In this document: positions 54,132 to 64,000 of the stretch, piece by piece | Position numbering within the stretch: the first letter of the stretch is position 1 | Layout: each line of letters starts with the position of its first letter | Assembly: GCF_900537115.1 (NCBI RefSeq) | Contig: NZ_UNRG01000006.1 | Location: forward strand, 111,665-175,664 | Length of the DNA stretch: 64,000 nucleotides | Direction of reading: 5' to 3' | DNA from: Arthrobacter sp. Alg241-R88 | GTDB lineage: Bacteria > Actinomycetota > Actinomycetes > Actinomycetales > Micrococcaceae | The notes under the pieces: model-generated | What the model saw: the letters and a program-made list of their open reading frames with translations, nothing else | The model's database searches: none | Told to the model about the DNA's origin: nothing | Made by a program: the position numbers and the translations under genes

Positions 54132-54416
54132 CTACGCCTCGATGGTCACGCCGCGCCAGAACGCGATGCGGTCCTCGATCTGCTTGGCGCGTGCCTTGGG
54201 TTCCGGGTAGTACCAGGCCGCGTCCACGTTCAGCCTTCCGTCCACTTCCAGTGAGTGGTAGCTGGCTTTGCCCTTCCAGGGGCAGACCGAATAGAGGTCA
54301 CTGTCCCTGAGGTAGCCCGCGTTCACTGCGTCGCGCGGGAAGTAATGGTTGCCCTCCACCACCACGGTGTCCGTGGATTCGGCGATGACTTTTCCGTTCC
54401 AGATAGCCCTGACCAT
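54132..54416 (-). CDS. DUF427 domain protein
   Basis: A 94-residue protein. MVRAIWNGKVIAESTDTVVV, EGNHYFPRDAV and WKGKASYHSLEVDG match the DUF427 fold (VVEGNxYFP and CPWKGxAxYY are hallmarks). A conserved WYYPEPKARAKQI follows. The upstream extension to 54446 lacks a typical start region, so I chose ATG 54416. Function unknown; the fold is a small beta barrel. Confidence 0.87.
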   Translation of the reverse strand: MVRAIWNGKVIAESTDTVVVEGNHYFPRDAVNAGYLRDSDLYSVCPWKGKASYHSLEVDGRLNVDAAWYYPEPKARAKQIEDRIAFWRGVTIEA

Positions 54417-54554
54417 GTGGTTCCATTCTGTTGGGTGCCGCCGCATGGGAATGCCGCTCGTAGGTATGCCAACGCGATGGCGTGCGCGCTTGTTCCCGGA
54501 GGGCGGGTTGCAGCGCCGGAACCTGAATTACGGCCGCAAGGTTCGACGGCGGAG

Positions 54555-54914
54555 CTACCCCGGGTTTTGGTCGATGACGCAGAAGCGGTTCCCGTCGGGG
54601 TCGGCGAGCACCACGAAGTCCGAGTCCTCCGGATACAGGTCCCAGTCGACGCTCCGGGCACCGAGCGAGATCAGCCGCTCCACCTCGGCTGCCTGGTCGT
54701 CCGCATACAAATCCAGGTGGATGCGAGGGTGGTCCTGCACGGGTGTCTCGCTCAGCATAAGTGCCAGCTGCGCTCCCGGTCCCGACGCCGGCACGAGGAT
54801 TATCCAGGTCTCATCCCCGGGCTCACGGGGAACGTAGCCGAGGGCGGCGTGCCAAAAGGCTGTGGCGCGGGCGACGTCGTTGACGCCAAGGACGGTGCTG
54901 CCGATGGTCAACAT
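54555..54914 (-). CDS. VOC superfamily (glyoxalase-like) protein
   Basis: A 119-residue protein with the beta-alpha-beta-beta-beta repeats of the vicinal oxygen chelate fold. STVLGVNDVARATAFWHAAL is at the N-terminus, IHLDLYADDQAAEVERLISL in the middle, and DFVVLADPDGNRFCVIDQNP at the end. The P-D-G-N-x-F motif and the H/D-rich IHLDLY strand fit a metal-binding dioxygenase or resistance-type protein. Divergent from the small membrane protein at 54994. Confidence 0.88.
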   Translation of the reverse strand: MLTIGSTVLGVNDVARATAFWHAALGYVPREPGDETWIILVPASGPGAQLALMLSETPVQDHPRIHLDLYADDQAAEVERLISLGARSVDWDLYPEDSDFVVLADPDGNRFCVIDQNPG

Positions 54915-54993
54915 CCGCCCAGCCTAGCCACCACGGCCGTCGTCTGTCCCGGACGGCGGGGTAACTATCAACAACACCACTAGACTCGCCTGC

Positions 54994-55305
54994 ATGGGGG
55001 AAAACAACACACCTGACGCGCAGAAAACGCCAAGACCTGCCCGCTTCCGCGGAGCTGTCCTGCCCATAGCGGCCCTTGCCGTGGTGCTGGTGGGGTGCTT
55101 CGTCGCGTGGAGCAACAGCCAAAATGTCAGCTTTGGCTGGTTTGCTTACGCGCCGCTGAGCAACGAGCCCTTCAGCGGAAGCGGCTTGGCGTTCGTTACG
55201 CCAGGGACGCAGGCCGGCCTGGCAATCGCCGTCGTCGGTTTGCTCGTCCTGGCATTCTGGGCCGGGTACCGGATTGGCACCAAAGCCAGCTCCGGAAAGC
55301 CGTAG
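54994..55305 (+). CDS. Two-helix membrane protein (LapA-like)
   Basis: A 103-residue protein with helices GAVLPIAALAVVLVGCFVAW and AGLAIAVVGLLVLAFWAGYR. The first is followed by SNSQNVSFGWFAYAP, reminiscent of LapA/DUF1049-type proteins. TAGACT seven bases before ATG 54994 suggests a leaderless mRNA. Role unknown. Confidence 0.7.
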   Translation: MGENNTPDAQKTPRPARFRGAVLPIAALAVVLVGCFVAWSNSQNVSFGWFAYAPLSNEPFSGSGLAFVTPGTQAGLAIAVVGLLVLAFWAGYRIGTKASSGKP

Positions 55306-55321
55306 CTGCCCTTAGTCGCTT

Positions 55322-55678
55322 TCACAGCCGGTCCACTCCGCTGATCCCGAGCGTGCGCGCCAGGCTGTTGGCGACCTCCCACAGTGCAGCCACTTCAGCG
55401 TCGTCGTAGCCGGCATCACGATGGGCCAGTGCGGCTTCCAGTTGGGCCGCCAGGTGCCTCCTGTCGCGCGCCGACACGGCCACCACATCAGCGGCTGTCT
55501 TCACCTTGCGGACATTTAGGGTTTCGGCGCCGCCCCAGCGCTGTCCGCCCAACATGAACTCGGCACGTGTGACCTCTTTGAAGCGGAACGACAACTCGCT
55601 GAGCAATTCGGAGACCGCAGCGGGGTGGGACTGGTCATCTACCGTGATGTGGACGGCAATAGTGTGGCTTGTCATCAT
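55322..55678 (-). CDS. Unknown protein, possible ribosome-hibernation/beta-helix type
   Basis: A 118-residue protein starting MMTSHTIAVHITVDDQSHPA. It contains AEFMLGGQRWGGAETLNVRK and a C-terminal helix (ALAHRDAGYDDAEVAALWEV). No family recognised, and no link is evident to the glycine cleavage operon that starts divergently about 110 bases away. Confidence 0.65.
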   Translation of the reverse strand: MMTSHTIAVHITVDDQSHPAAVSELLSELSFRFKEVTRAEFMLGGQRWGGAETLNVRKVKTAADVVAVSARDRRHLAAQLEAALAHRDAGYDDAEVAALWEVANSLARTLGISGVDRL

Positions 55679-55764
55679 GGCTCATCCCGCCTTTAGGGGC
55701 TATTAATCATCCCGTAGTCCCTTCCGCTTGTCAGCCTCCTCCTGCCCCAAAAATGCACCCCGTT

Positions 55765-55793
55765 TTGCATCCCGCCCCGCAACCCGGTATGGT
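55765..55793 (+). promoter_or_regulatory. Promoter for the gcv operon leader
   Basis: TTGCAT (55765-55770) and TATGGT (55788-55793) are separated by exactly 17 bases and lie about 40 bases before the riboswitch. The match to sigma-A boxes is moderate. Confidence 0.5.
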
Positions 55794-55833
55794 GTGAGCC
55801 GTGTCACCCACCAGTGGCACGTGCTTATGATCT

Positions 55834-56026
55834 GCGGCGGGAGAGTCCTGCCGGTACGTTCTGCAGGCGCCGTAGGAGCAAATCCTCCCCAGGAATCTCT
55901 CAGGCCCACGTACCGCCGCGGCAAGGCAACTCTGGAAAGCAGTCCGGGCAACCGGGCTCACCGACGGTGCAAGTGGCGCTCTGCTGAACAGCAAAGCAAC
56001 GCAAAACTCTCAGGTCCAATACAGAG
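55834..56026 (+). ncRNA. Tandem glycine riboswitch
   Basis: Two consecutive glycine aptamers. Aptamer I (about 55834-55919) shows GGCGGGAGAGTCCTGCC, AGGAGCAAATCCTCCCC and GGAATCTCTCAGGC. Aptamer II (about 55930-56026) has closing stem CTCTG/CAGAG, CTGGAAAGCAGTCCGGGCAA and the conserved AAAACTCTCAGG. In this class GGAGAG, the A-G-C-A-A-A loop and CTCTCAGG are the binding core. It lies 60 bases before gcvP, as in many bacteria, and is expected to switch the glycine cleavage genes on when glycine is abundant. Confidence 0.93.
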
Positions 56027-56086
56027 CGGGGAGGAACCCGAATCAACGTGGTGTTTCGGCACCACCTGAATTATGGAGTTCCTCTC

Positions 56087-58939
<2,853 letters not shown>

Positions 58940-58949
58940 GGACTTTGCG

Positions 58950-60116
58950 ATGACTGAGAACTACCCTGCGCCTGAGAACTACACAGCGCTGTATGAGCAG
59001 CACAAGATTGCCGGCGCCTCCTTCACTGACTTTGGCGGCTGGCAGATGCCCCTGAAGTACAGCTCCGAGCTGGCCGAGCACCATGCCGTGCGCAACGCTG
59101 CCGGCCTTTTCGACCTCTCCCACATGGGAGAAGTCTGGGTCACCGGTCCCGACGCCGGGGCTTTCCTCGACTACGCCCTGGTTGGCAAGCTGTCCGCGGT
59201 GGCCGTGGGCAAAGCGAAGTACTCGCTGATCTGCCAGGAAGACGGCGGCATCATCGACGACCTGATCACTTACCGCCTTCCCGCGGCTGCGGACGGAACA
59301 GCCAAGTACCTGGTGGTGCCCAATGCCGGCAACGCTGCGGTGGTTGCCGCCGCACTGGCGGAGCGGGCTGCCGCCTTCGACGTTGTTGTGAATGACGTCT
59401 CCGCCGCGACCTCCCTCATCGCCGTGCAGGGACCGAACGCCGAAGCCATCCTGCTCCAACTGGTCCCCGGTGAACAGCACCCGCTGGTGACGGAGCTGAA
59501 GTACTACGCGGCTGTGGAGGTAGGGATTACCGTCAACGGCACAGTGCAGGACCTCCTGCTGGCCCGCACCGGGTACACCGGCGAGGATGGCTTTGAGATC
59601 TACATTCCCAACGAGGACGCTGCCGGCCTGTGGGACGCGCTGCTGGAAGTTGGGGAGGGCCACGGGCTCATCCCCGCCGGGCTGGCCTGCCGGGACTCGC
59701 TCCGCCTGGAAGCCGGCATGCCCCTCTACGGCAACGAGCTTTCCCGCGAGGGCAACCCGTACGCCGCAGGCCTGGGCCCCGTGGTTTCGCTCAAGAAGGA
59801 GTCGGATTTCGTGGGCAGGGCCGTGCTGGCCCAGCTCAAGGAACTGGGCCCCGGCTCCACCTCCGGCCGCAGGCTGGTGGGCCTCAAGGGCCTGGGCCGC
59901 CGCGCCGGCCGCAGCCACTACCCGGTCCTCAAGGACGGCAACGTCGTGGGCGAAGTGACCTCCGGCCAGCCGAGCCCCACCCTGGGTTACCCGATCGCCC
60001 TGGCCTACGTCGACGTCGAACACTCTGCACCCGGCACCGCCCTGGACATCGACCTCCGCGGCAAGCCAGAACCCTTCGAAGTAGTAGAGCTGCCGTTCTA
60101 CAAGCGCCAGAAGTAG
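58950..60116 (+). CDS. gcvT: Aminomethyltransferase, T protein of glycine cleavage
   Basis: A 388-residue T protein that releases ammonia and transfers the one-carbon unit to tetrahydrofolate. The family opening is ASFTDFGGWQMPLKYSSELA followed by EHHAVRNAAGLFDLSHMGEV. ARTGYTGEDGFEIYIPNEDA and ACRDSLRLEAGMPLYGNEL mark the folate domain, and the C-terminal barrel closes the protein. ATG 58950 has AAGGA nine bases upstream, 10 bases after gcvP. Confidence 0.97.
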   Translation: MTENYPAPENYTALYEQHKIAGASFTDFGGWQMPLKYSSELAEHHAVRNAAGLFDLSHMGEVWVTGPDAGAFLDYALVGKLSAVAVGKAKYSLICQEDGGIIDDLITYRLPAAADGTAKYLVVPNAGNAAVVAAALAERAAAFDVVVNDVSAATSLIAVQGPNAEAILLQLVPGEQHPLVTELKYYAAVEVGITVNGTVQDLLLARTGYTGEDGFEIYIPNEDAAGLWDALLEVGEGHGLIPAGLACRDSLRLEAGMPLYGNELSREGNPYAAGLGPVVSLKKESDFVGRAVLAQLKELGPGSTSGRRLVGLKGLGRRAGRSHYPVLKDGNVVGEVTSGQPSPTLGYPIALAYVDVEHSAPGTALDIDLRGKPEPFEVVELPFYKRQK

Positions 60117-60215
60117 CTCCCGGGTGACGCTGGGGCTGACATCCTCTGCGTGCTGCTCCTTCGTCGCTTTGACGCACGCTGCCGGATGCCAGCCCCACCG
60201 CCACTGTTGCCGCCT

Positions 60216-60297
60216 CCAACGCTCTCTCACTTGATGCGCGTTTTGAGCCAACGCTCTCTCACTTGATGTGCGTCTTATCCCAACGCTCTCTCACTTG
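60216..60297. repeat. Three tandem 32-bp repeats before gcvH
   Basis: Copies start at 60216, 60248 and 60280, each beginning CCAACGCTCTCTCACTTG. The unit is 32 bp (two whole copies and a partial third). They fill the 209-base gap between gcvT and gcvH, ending about 30 bases before the gcvH start. Confidence 0.92.
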
Positions 60298-60325
60298 TCA
60301 CACACCAAAACCTAAGGAAATACAC

Positions 60326-60709
60326 ATGGCAAAAGTTGTTGCTGAACTGAAGTACTCCGCCGAGCACGAATGGGTTGCTGCTGACGGATCCGGCCCCACC
60401 AACATTGGTATCTCGGCCGTGGCCGCCGAGGCGCTGGGTGACATCGTGTACGTGGACCTGCCGGAGGTTGGCTCCACGGTCACCGCGGGGGAGACCTGCG
60501 GCGAGGTTGAATCCACCAAGTCCGTCTCCGACCTCTACGCACCCGTCACGGGCGAGGTTGTGGAGATCAACGACGAAGTGGTCTCCGACCCCGCCCTGAT
60601 CAACAACGATCCCTACGGCGCCGGCTGGCTCTTCAAGGTGGCCGTCACCGAAGAAGGCCCCCTGCTGTCCGCCGAAGAGTACGCGGCAGCCAACGGTGGC
60701 GAGCTGTGA
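60326..60709 (+). CDS. gcvH: Glycine cleavage H protein
   Basis: A 127-residue lipoyl carrier. The lipoylated lysine is K65 in [31 protein letters not shown] at the N-terminus and [17 protein letters not shown] near the end are family features. ATG 60326 has AAGGA eight bases upstream. The longer open frame from 60263 is spurious. LipA, encoded at 63576 onward, inserts sulfur to make its lipoyl group. The last codons overlap the glyA start by 4 bp. Confidence 0.96.
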   Translation: MAKVVAELKYSAEHEWVAADGSGPTNIGISAVAAEALGDIVYVDLPEVGSTVTAGETCGEVESTKSVSDLYAPVTGEVVEINDEVVSDPALINNDPYGAGWLFKVAVTEEGPLLSAEEYAAANGGEL

Positions 60710-62034
60710 GCGGCGCGGGCATGACCACAACGGCAGCCTTCGAGCAGGTAGTCTCTCCGTCCCTGGACGCAGACCTGTCCGCCCTGGACCCCGAGATCGC
60801 CGCAAAAATCGACGACGAACTCACCCGACAGCGCGACGGCCTGGAGATGATCGCCTCCGAGAACCACACCGCCGTCGCCGTGATGCAGGCGCAGGGTTCG
60901 GTGCTGACCAACAAGTACGCCGAGGGCTACCCGGGCAAGCGCTACTACGGCGGCTGCGAGCACGTGGACGTCGTCGAACAGCTCGCCATTGACCGCATCA
61001 AGGCGCTGTTCGGTGCGGAGTTCGCCAACGTGCAGCCGCACTCCGGCGCACAGGCCAACGCTTCGGTGATGCACGCGCTGATCAAGCCCGGCGACACCAT
61101 CATGGGCCTGAACCTGGCCCACGGCGGCCACCTGACGCACGGCATGAAGATCAACTTCTCCGGCAAGCTCTACAACGTGGTGCCGTACGGCGTCCGCGAG
61201 GACACCCACACCGTGGACATGGCCGAGGTGGAGCGCCTGGCGCAGGAGACAAAGCCCGCGCTGATCGTTGCCGGCTGGTCCGCCTACGCCCGGCAGCTGG
61301 ATTTCGCCGAGTTCCGCCGGATCGCCGACTCCGTGGGCGCCTACCTCATGGTGGACATGGCGCACTTCGCCGGGCTCGTGGCCGCCGGGCTGCACCCGTC
61401 GCCGGTGCCGCACGCGCACGTCACCACGTCCACCACGCACAAGACCCTCGCCGGTCCCCGCGGCGGCATTATCCTGACGAACGACGCCGACATCGCCAAG
61501 AAAATCAACTCGGCTGTGTTTCCCGGCCAGCAGGGCGGCCCGCTGGAGCACGTCATTGCGGGCAAGGCCGTGGCCTTCAAGATCGCGGCCTCAGCCGAGT
61601 TCAAAGAGCGCCAGGAGCGCGTCCTCGCCGGCGCCCGGATCCTGGCCGAGCGCCTCGTCCAGCCCGACGTCACCGCCAAGGGCATCAGCGTGGTCTCCGG
61701 CGGCACCGACGTGCACCTGGTCCTCGTTGACCTGCGCAACTGCGAACTCAACGGGCAGCAGGCCGAGGACCGCCTTGCGGCTATCGACATCACGGTCAAC
61801 CGCAACGCCGTTCCGTTCGACCCCCGCCCGCCGATGGTCACCTCCGGCCTCCGGATCGGCACCCCGGCGCTCGCCACGCGTGGGTTCGGCGAAGCAGCCT
61901 TCCGTGAGGTTGCAAACATCATCGCCGAGGCTTTAACGGCCGACGCCGATGCGGACCTTTCGGGGCTGCGTCACCGCGTCGAGGCACTCGCCAAAGCCCA
62001 CCCGCTCTACCCGGGTGTAGCAAACCTCAGCTGA
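60706..62034 (+). CDS. glyA: Serine hydroxymethyltransferase
   Basis: A 442-residue pyridoxal-phosphate enzyme interconverting glycine plus 5,10-methylenetetrahydrofolate with serine. The lysine in [14 protein letters not shown] (K246) binds the cofactor. [36 protein letters not shown] and [20 protein letters not shown] are conserved. The start is GTG 60706, which overlaps the gcvH stop (GTGA). ATG 60721 is possible. With the GCV proteins it converts two glycines to one serine, which SdaA downstream can deaminate. Confidence 0.96.
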   Translation: MSGAGMTTTAAFEQVVSPSLDADLSALDPEIAAKIDDELTRQRDGLEMIASENHTAVAVMQAQGSVLTNKYAEGYPGKRYYGGCEHVDVVEQLAIDRIKALFGAEFANVQPHSGAQANASVMHALIKPGDTIMGLNLAHGGHLTHGMKINFSGKLYNVVPYGVREDTHTVDMAEVERLAQETKPALIVAGWSAYARQLDFAEFRRIADSVGAYLMVDMAHFAGLVAAGLHPSPVPHAHVTTSTTHKTLAGPRGGIILTNDADIAKKINSAVFPGQQGGPLEHVIAGKAVAFKIAASAEFKERQERVLAGARILAERLVQPDVTAKGISVVSGGTDVHLVLVDLRNCELNGQQAEDRLAAIDITVNRNAVPFDPRPPMVTSGLRIGTPALATRGFGEAAFREVANIIAEALTADADADLSGLRHRVEALAKAHPLYPGVANLS

Positions 62035-62038
62035 TCCC

Positions 62039-62105
62039 CGGAGTTTTTGTCCAGATAAGACGAGTTCGAGGGCGTTTAAGTCTGCATATCTGGACAAAAA
62101 CTCCG
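62039..62105. repeat. 19-bp perfect inverted repeat between glyA and sdaA
   Basis: Arms 62039-62057 (CGGAGTTTTTGTCCAGATA) and 62087-62105 (its complement) with a 29-base loop, just after the glyA stop. It may act as a terminator or an attenuator, but the AT-rich arms and long loop look unlike the GC-rich palindromes elsewhere, so it may also be a small repeat element. Confidence 0.85.
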
Positions 62106-62134
62106 TACCACCTCTCCAGTTAGGAAACACGCGC

Positions 62135-63562
62135 ATGGCTGTTGGAGTCTTTGACCTTTTCTCTATTGGGATCGGACCCTCGAGTTCGCACACTGTTGGG
62201 CCGATGCGGGCTGCCGCCGTGTTTGCCGAGGAGCTCAAGGCCTCCGGCATGCTGGCTGAGGTGGCGTCGCTGCGGGTTGACCTGTATGGGTCGCTCGCGG
62301 CGACGGGCCACGGCCACGGGACCATGACCGCCATCCTGCTGGGGCTGGAGGGGTTTCATCCGGAGTTGATCCTGCCGGACGAGGTGGAGGAACGCCTGGC
62401 CGCCATTGCCGACACCGGGACGTTGCAGCTGGCCGGTGCCGTGCCGCTCTCGTACGGGGTGAAGGACATGGTGCTGCGGCCGCTGACCATCCTGCCCCGG
62501 CACACCAACGGCATGACGTTCACCGTCTTTGATGCGGACGACGGGATCCTGCACACCGCCACGTTTTTCTCGGTGGGCGGCGGGTTCATTGTCCGCGAGG
62601 GTGAGGAGGACGCGGCGCAGCAGGAGCTGGAGGAGTCCAAGAAGGAACTGCCCCTGCCGTTCCGGACGGCCGCGGAACTGCTGGAGCACTGCCGGGAGAC
62701 CGGCCTGGGCATCAGCGAGGTGATGCGGGTCAACGAGGAAGAGAGCCGCACTCCTCAGGAGATCCGTAAAGGCCTGCTGCACATCTACTCCGTGATGGAG
62801 GGCTGCGTAGCCACATCCCTGAAGCGCGAAGGCGTGCTGCCGGGCGGGCTGAAGGTCCGGCGCCGTGCCCCTGACTGGTACGAGCGGCTCAAGAAGGAAA
62901 GCTCCCGCCCTGACGATGAAGGCCAGGACGGGGACTTCCACGACCCGAAGTATTGGCAGGAGTGGGTTAACTTGATCGCCCTTGCCGTGAACGAGGAGAA
63001 CGCCTCCGGCGGCCGGGTCGTCACCGCGCCCACGAACGGGGCTGCCGGGATCATCCCTGCCGTGCTGTACTACGCGCTGCACTTCGCGCCGGGCATGGAG
63101 AACGCCGGCCAGGAGGACCGGGACGACGTCGTGGTGAAGTTCCTGCTCGCCGCCGCTGCCGTCGGGGTGCTGTACAAGGAGCAGGCGTCGATCTCGGGCG
63201 CGGAGGTGGGCTGCCAGGGCGAGGTGGGGTCGGCGTCGTCGATGGCAGCGGCCGGCCTGGCCGAGGTGATGGGCGGAACCCCTGCGCAGGTGGAGAACGC
63301 CGCGGAGATCGCGATGGAGCACAACCTGGGCCTGACCTGCGACCCGATCGGCGGGCTGGTCCAGGTGCCCTGCATCGAACGCAACGCGATCGCCGCCGCG
63401 AAGGCGATCAACGCGGCGAAGATGGCGCTCTGGGGCGACGGGTCCCACCGGGTCTCCCTGGACGAGGTCATCGTGACCATGCGCGAGACCGGCAAGGACA
63501 TGAGCTCCAAATACAAGGAAACGGCCATGGGCGGCCTCGCCGTCAACGTCGTCGAATGCTAA
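62135..63562 (+). CDS. sdaA: L-serine ammonia-lyase (4Fe-4S, single chain)
   Basis: A 475-residue single-chain serine deaminase making pyruvate and ammonia. The N-terminal beta domain opens [20 protein letters not shown], with the SSSHT phosphate loop. The catalytic alpha domain has [15 protein letters not shown] and the cluster cysteines in [43 protein letters not shown] 62135 has AGGA nine bases upstream. It follows glyA, so glycine can be turned to serine, then pyruvate. Confidence 0.95.
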   Translation: MAVGVFDLFSIGIGPSSSHTVGPMRAAAVFAEELKASGMLAEVASLRVDLYGSLAATGHGHGTMTAILLGLEGFHPELILPDEVEERLAAIADTGTLQLAGAVPLSYGVKDMVLRPLTILPRHTNGMTFTVFDADDGILHTATFFSVGGGFIVREGEEDAAQQELEESKKELPLPFRTAAELLEHCRETGLGISEVMRVNEEESRTPQEIRKGLLHIYSVMEGCVATSLKREGVLPGGLKVRRRAPDWYERLKKESSRPDDEGQDGDFHDPKYWQEWVNLIALAVNEENASGGRVVTAPTNGAAGIIPAVLYYALHFAPGMENAGQEDRDDVVVKFLLAAAAVGVLYKEQASISGAEVGCQGEVGSASSMAAAGLAEVMGGTPAQVENAAEIAMEHNLGLTCDPIGGLVQVPCIERNAIAAAKAINAAKMALWGDGSHRVSLDEVIVTMRETGKDMSSKYKETAMGGLAVNVVEC

Positions 63563-63575
63563 AGGAAGTACAGAA

Positions 63576-64000
63576 ATGACATTGGCACCTGAAGGCCGGA
63601 AGCTTTTGCGCGTTGAACAGCGCAACTCTGCTGTCCCGGTGGAGCGGAAGCCGGACTGGATCAAGGCCAAGGTCCAGATGGGCCCGGAGTTCGTCCAGCT
63701 CAAGAACCTGGTGAAGAAGGAAGGCCTGCACACCGTGTGTGAGGAGGCCGGCTGCCCCAACATCTTTGAGTGCTGGGAGGACAAGGAAGCCACGTTCCTG
63801 ATCGGCGGCTCGGAGTGCACCCGGCGCTGTGATTTCTGCCAGATCGATACCGGCAAGCCCTCCCCGGTGGACCGGTTCGAACCGACCAAGGTCGCTAGGT
63901 CGGTGCAGGCGATGCAGCTGCGCTACGCCACCGTCACCGGCGTGGCCCGCGATGACCTCGAGGACGAGGGCGTGTGGCTGTACGCCGAGACGGTCCGCAA
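63576..64000 (+). CDS. lipA: Lipoyl synthase, N-terminal part (3' truncated)
   Basis: The first 141 residues of a radical-SAM lipoyl synthase that inserts two sulfurs into octanoyl-lysine of GcvH and E2 proteins. The auxiliary cluster cysteines are in [16 protein letters not shown] (C-x4-C-x5-C) and the radical-SAM triad in [11 protein letters not shown] (C-x3-C-x2-C). A good ribosome binding site (AAAGGAAG) precedes ATG 63576, 13 bases after sdaA. The right edge of the window cuts it before the barrel is complete. Confidence 0.95.
   Translation, partial: MTLAPEGRKLLRVEQRNSAVPVERKPDWIKAKVQMGPEFVQLKNLVKKEGLHTVCEEAGCPNIFECWEDKEATFLIGGSECTRRCDFCQIDTGKPSPVDRFEPTKVARSVQAMQLRYATVTGVARDDLEDEGVWLYAETVR

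Noticed and set aside
60216..60297. CRISPR array of 32-bp units
   Set aside because: The units abut directly with no unique spacers and no cas genes are nearby. They are tandem repeats.

Overview
The window is high-GC actinobacterial DNA, most like Arthrobacter/Pseudarthrobacter (Micrococcaceae). The signs are strong GC bias at third codon positions, frequent GTG starts, 4-bp overlaps between genes, probable leaderless starts, a DUF222/HNH endonuclease, the glycine-riboswitch/gcvPTH/glyA/sdaA/lipA block, and a TetR-BetI/choline oxidation cluster. The genus is inferred from gene content and style, because no rRNA or tRNA lies in the window.

Layout. 1-265 is the end of an ABC exporter. 266-6120 is visibly AT-richer than the rest. 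It holds gene remnants (an integrase-like fragment and a broken membrane gene) and a minus-strand cluster: a short membrane protein, a TIR-like (Cap12/Pycsar type) effector candidate, a second membrane protein and a HEPN-like protein. This looks like an acquired island and is the best candidate for an undescribed anti-phage system. 6124-9768 is metH, followed by a decayed TrkA-type fragment. 10783-13566 is a secreted beta-propeller phytase with two identical DNRLRE modules. 14319-16713 holds two CNNM/CorC-like CBS membrane proteins. 16979-18195 is a yybP-ykoY (Mn2+) riboswitch with a TerC-family gene.

18283-26321 (minus strand) is a choline module: BetI, choline dehydrogenase, betaine aldehyde dehydrogenase, an APC permease, a glutathione-independent formaldehyde dehydrogenase and a small cysteine-containing protein. 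Two BetI-like palindromes lie upstream of betA. 26376-29797 is a lipoprotein with a transcobalamin-like domain plus a complete ECF transporter (T-A-A-S) fused into one polypeptide, probably for cobalamin. 29989-34765 holds a methyltransferase, a DUF222/HNH protein, a phospholipase D and a GNAT acetyltransferase.

34797-42938 is an IclR regulator divergent from a carboxylate-utilisation operon: TctBAC, a RraA/HMG-aldolase-like protein, a DUF1932 dehydrogenase, a DctM-like permease, a small membrane protein and a cyclase. 43137-55678 contains mostly single genes. They include a secreted GDPD and a secreted metallophosphoesterase in tandem, a Tat-exported serine hydrolase and a Tat-exported alpha/beta hydrolase, a bacterial GOLPH3 protein, flavodoxin, RidA and small proteins.

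55788-64000 is the glycine cleavage region: promoter, tandem glycine riboswitch, gcvP, gcvT, gcvH, glyA, sdaA and the start of lipA. Choline oxidation can feed betaine to sarcosine to glycine plus formaldehyde. FdhA removes formaldehyde, glycine cleavage with SHMT and serine deaminase turns glycine and serine into C1 units and pyruvate, and MetH uses C1 units with B12. The predicted B12 importer fits this one-carbon theme.

A long near-identical palindrome (arms AGCGGACGACGGCGGG) recurs at five intergenic sites as a dispersed terminator-like repeat. Tandem 19-20-bp, 32-bp and 7-bp repeats and a 19-bp inverted repeat mark other intergenic spaces. No CRISPR array, intact insertion sequence, rRNA or tRNA was seen.
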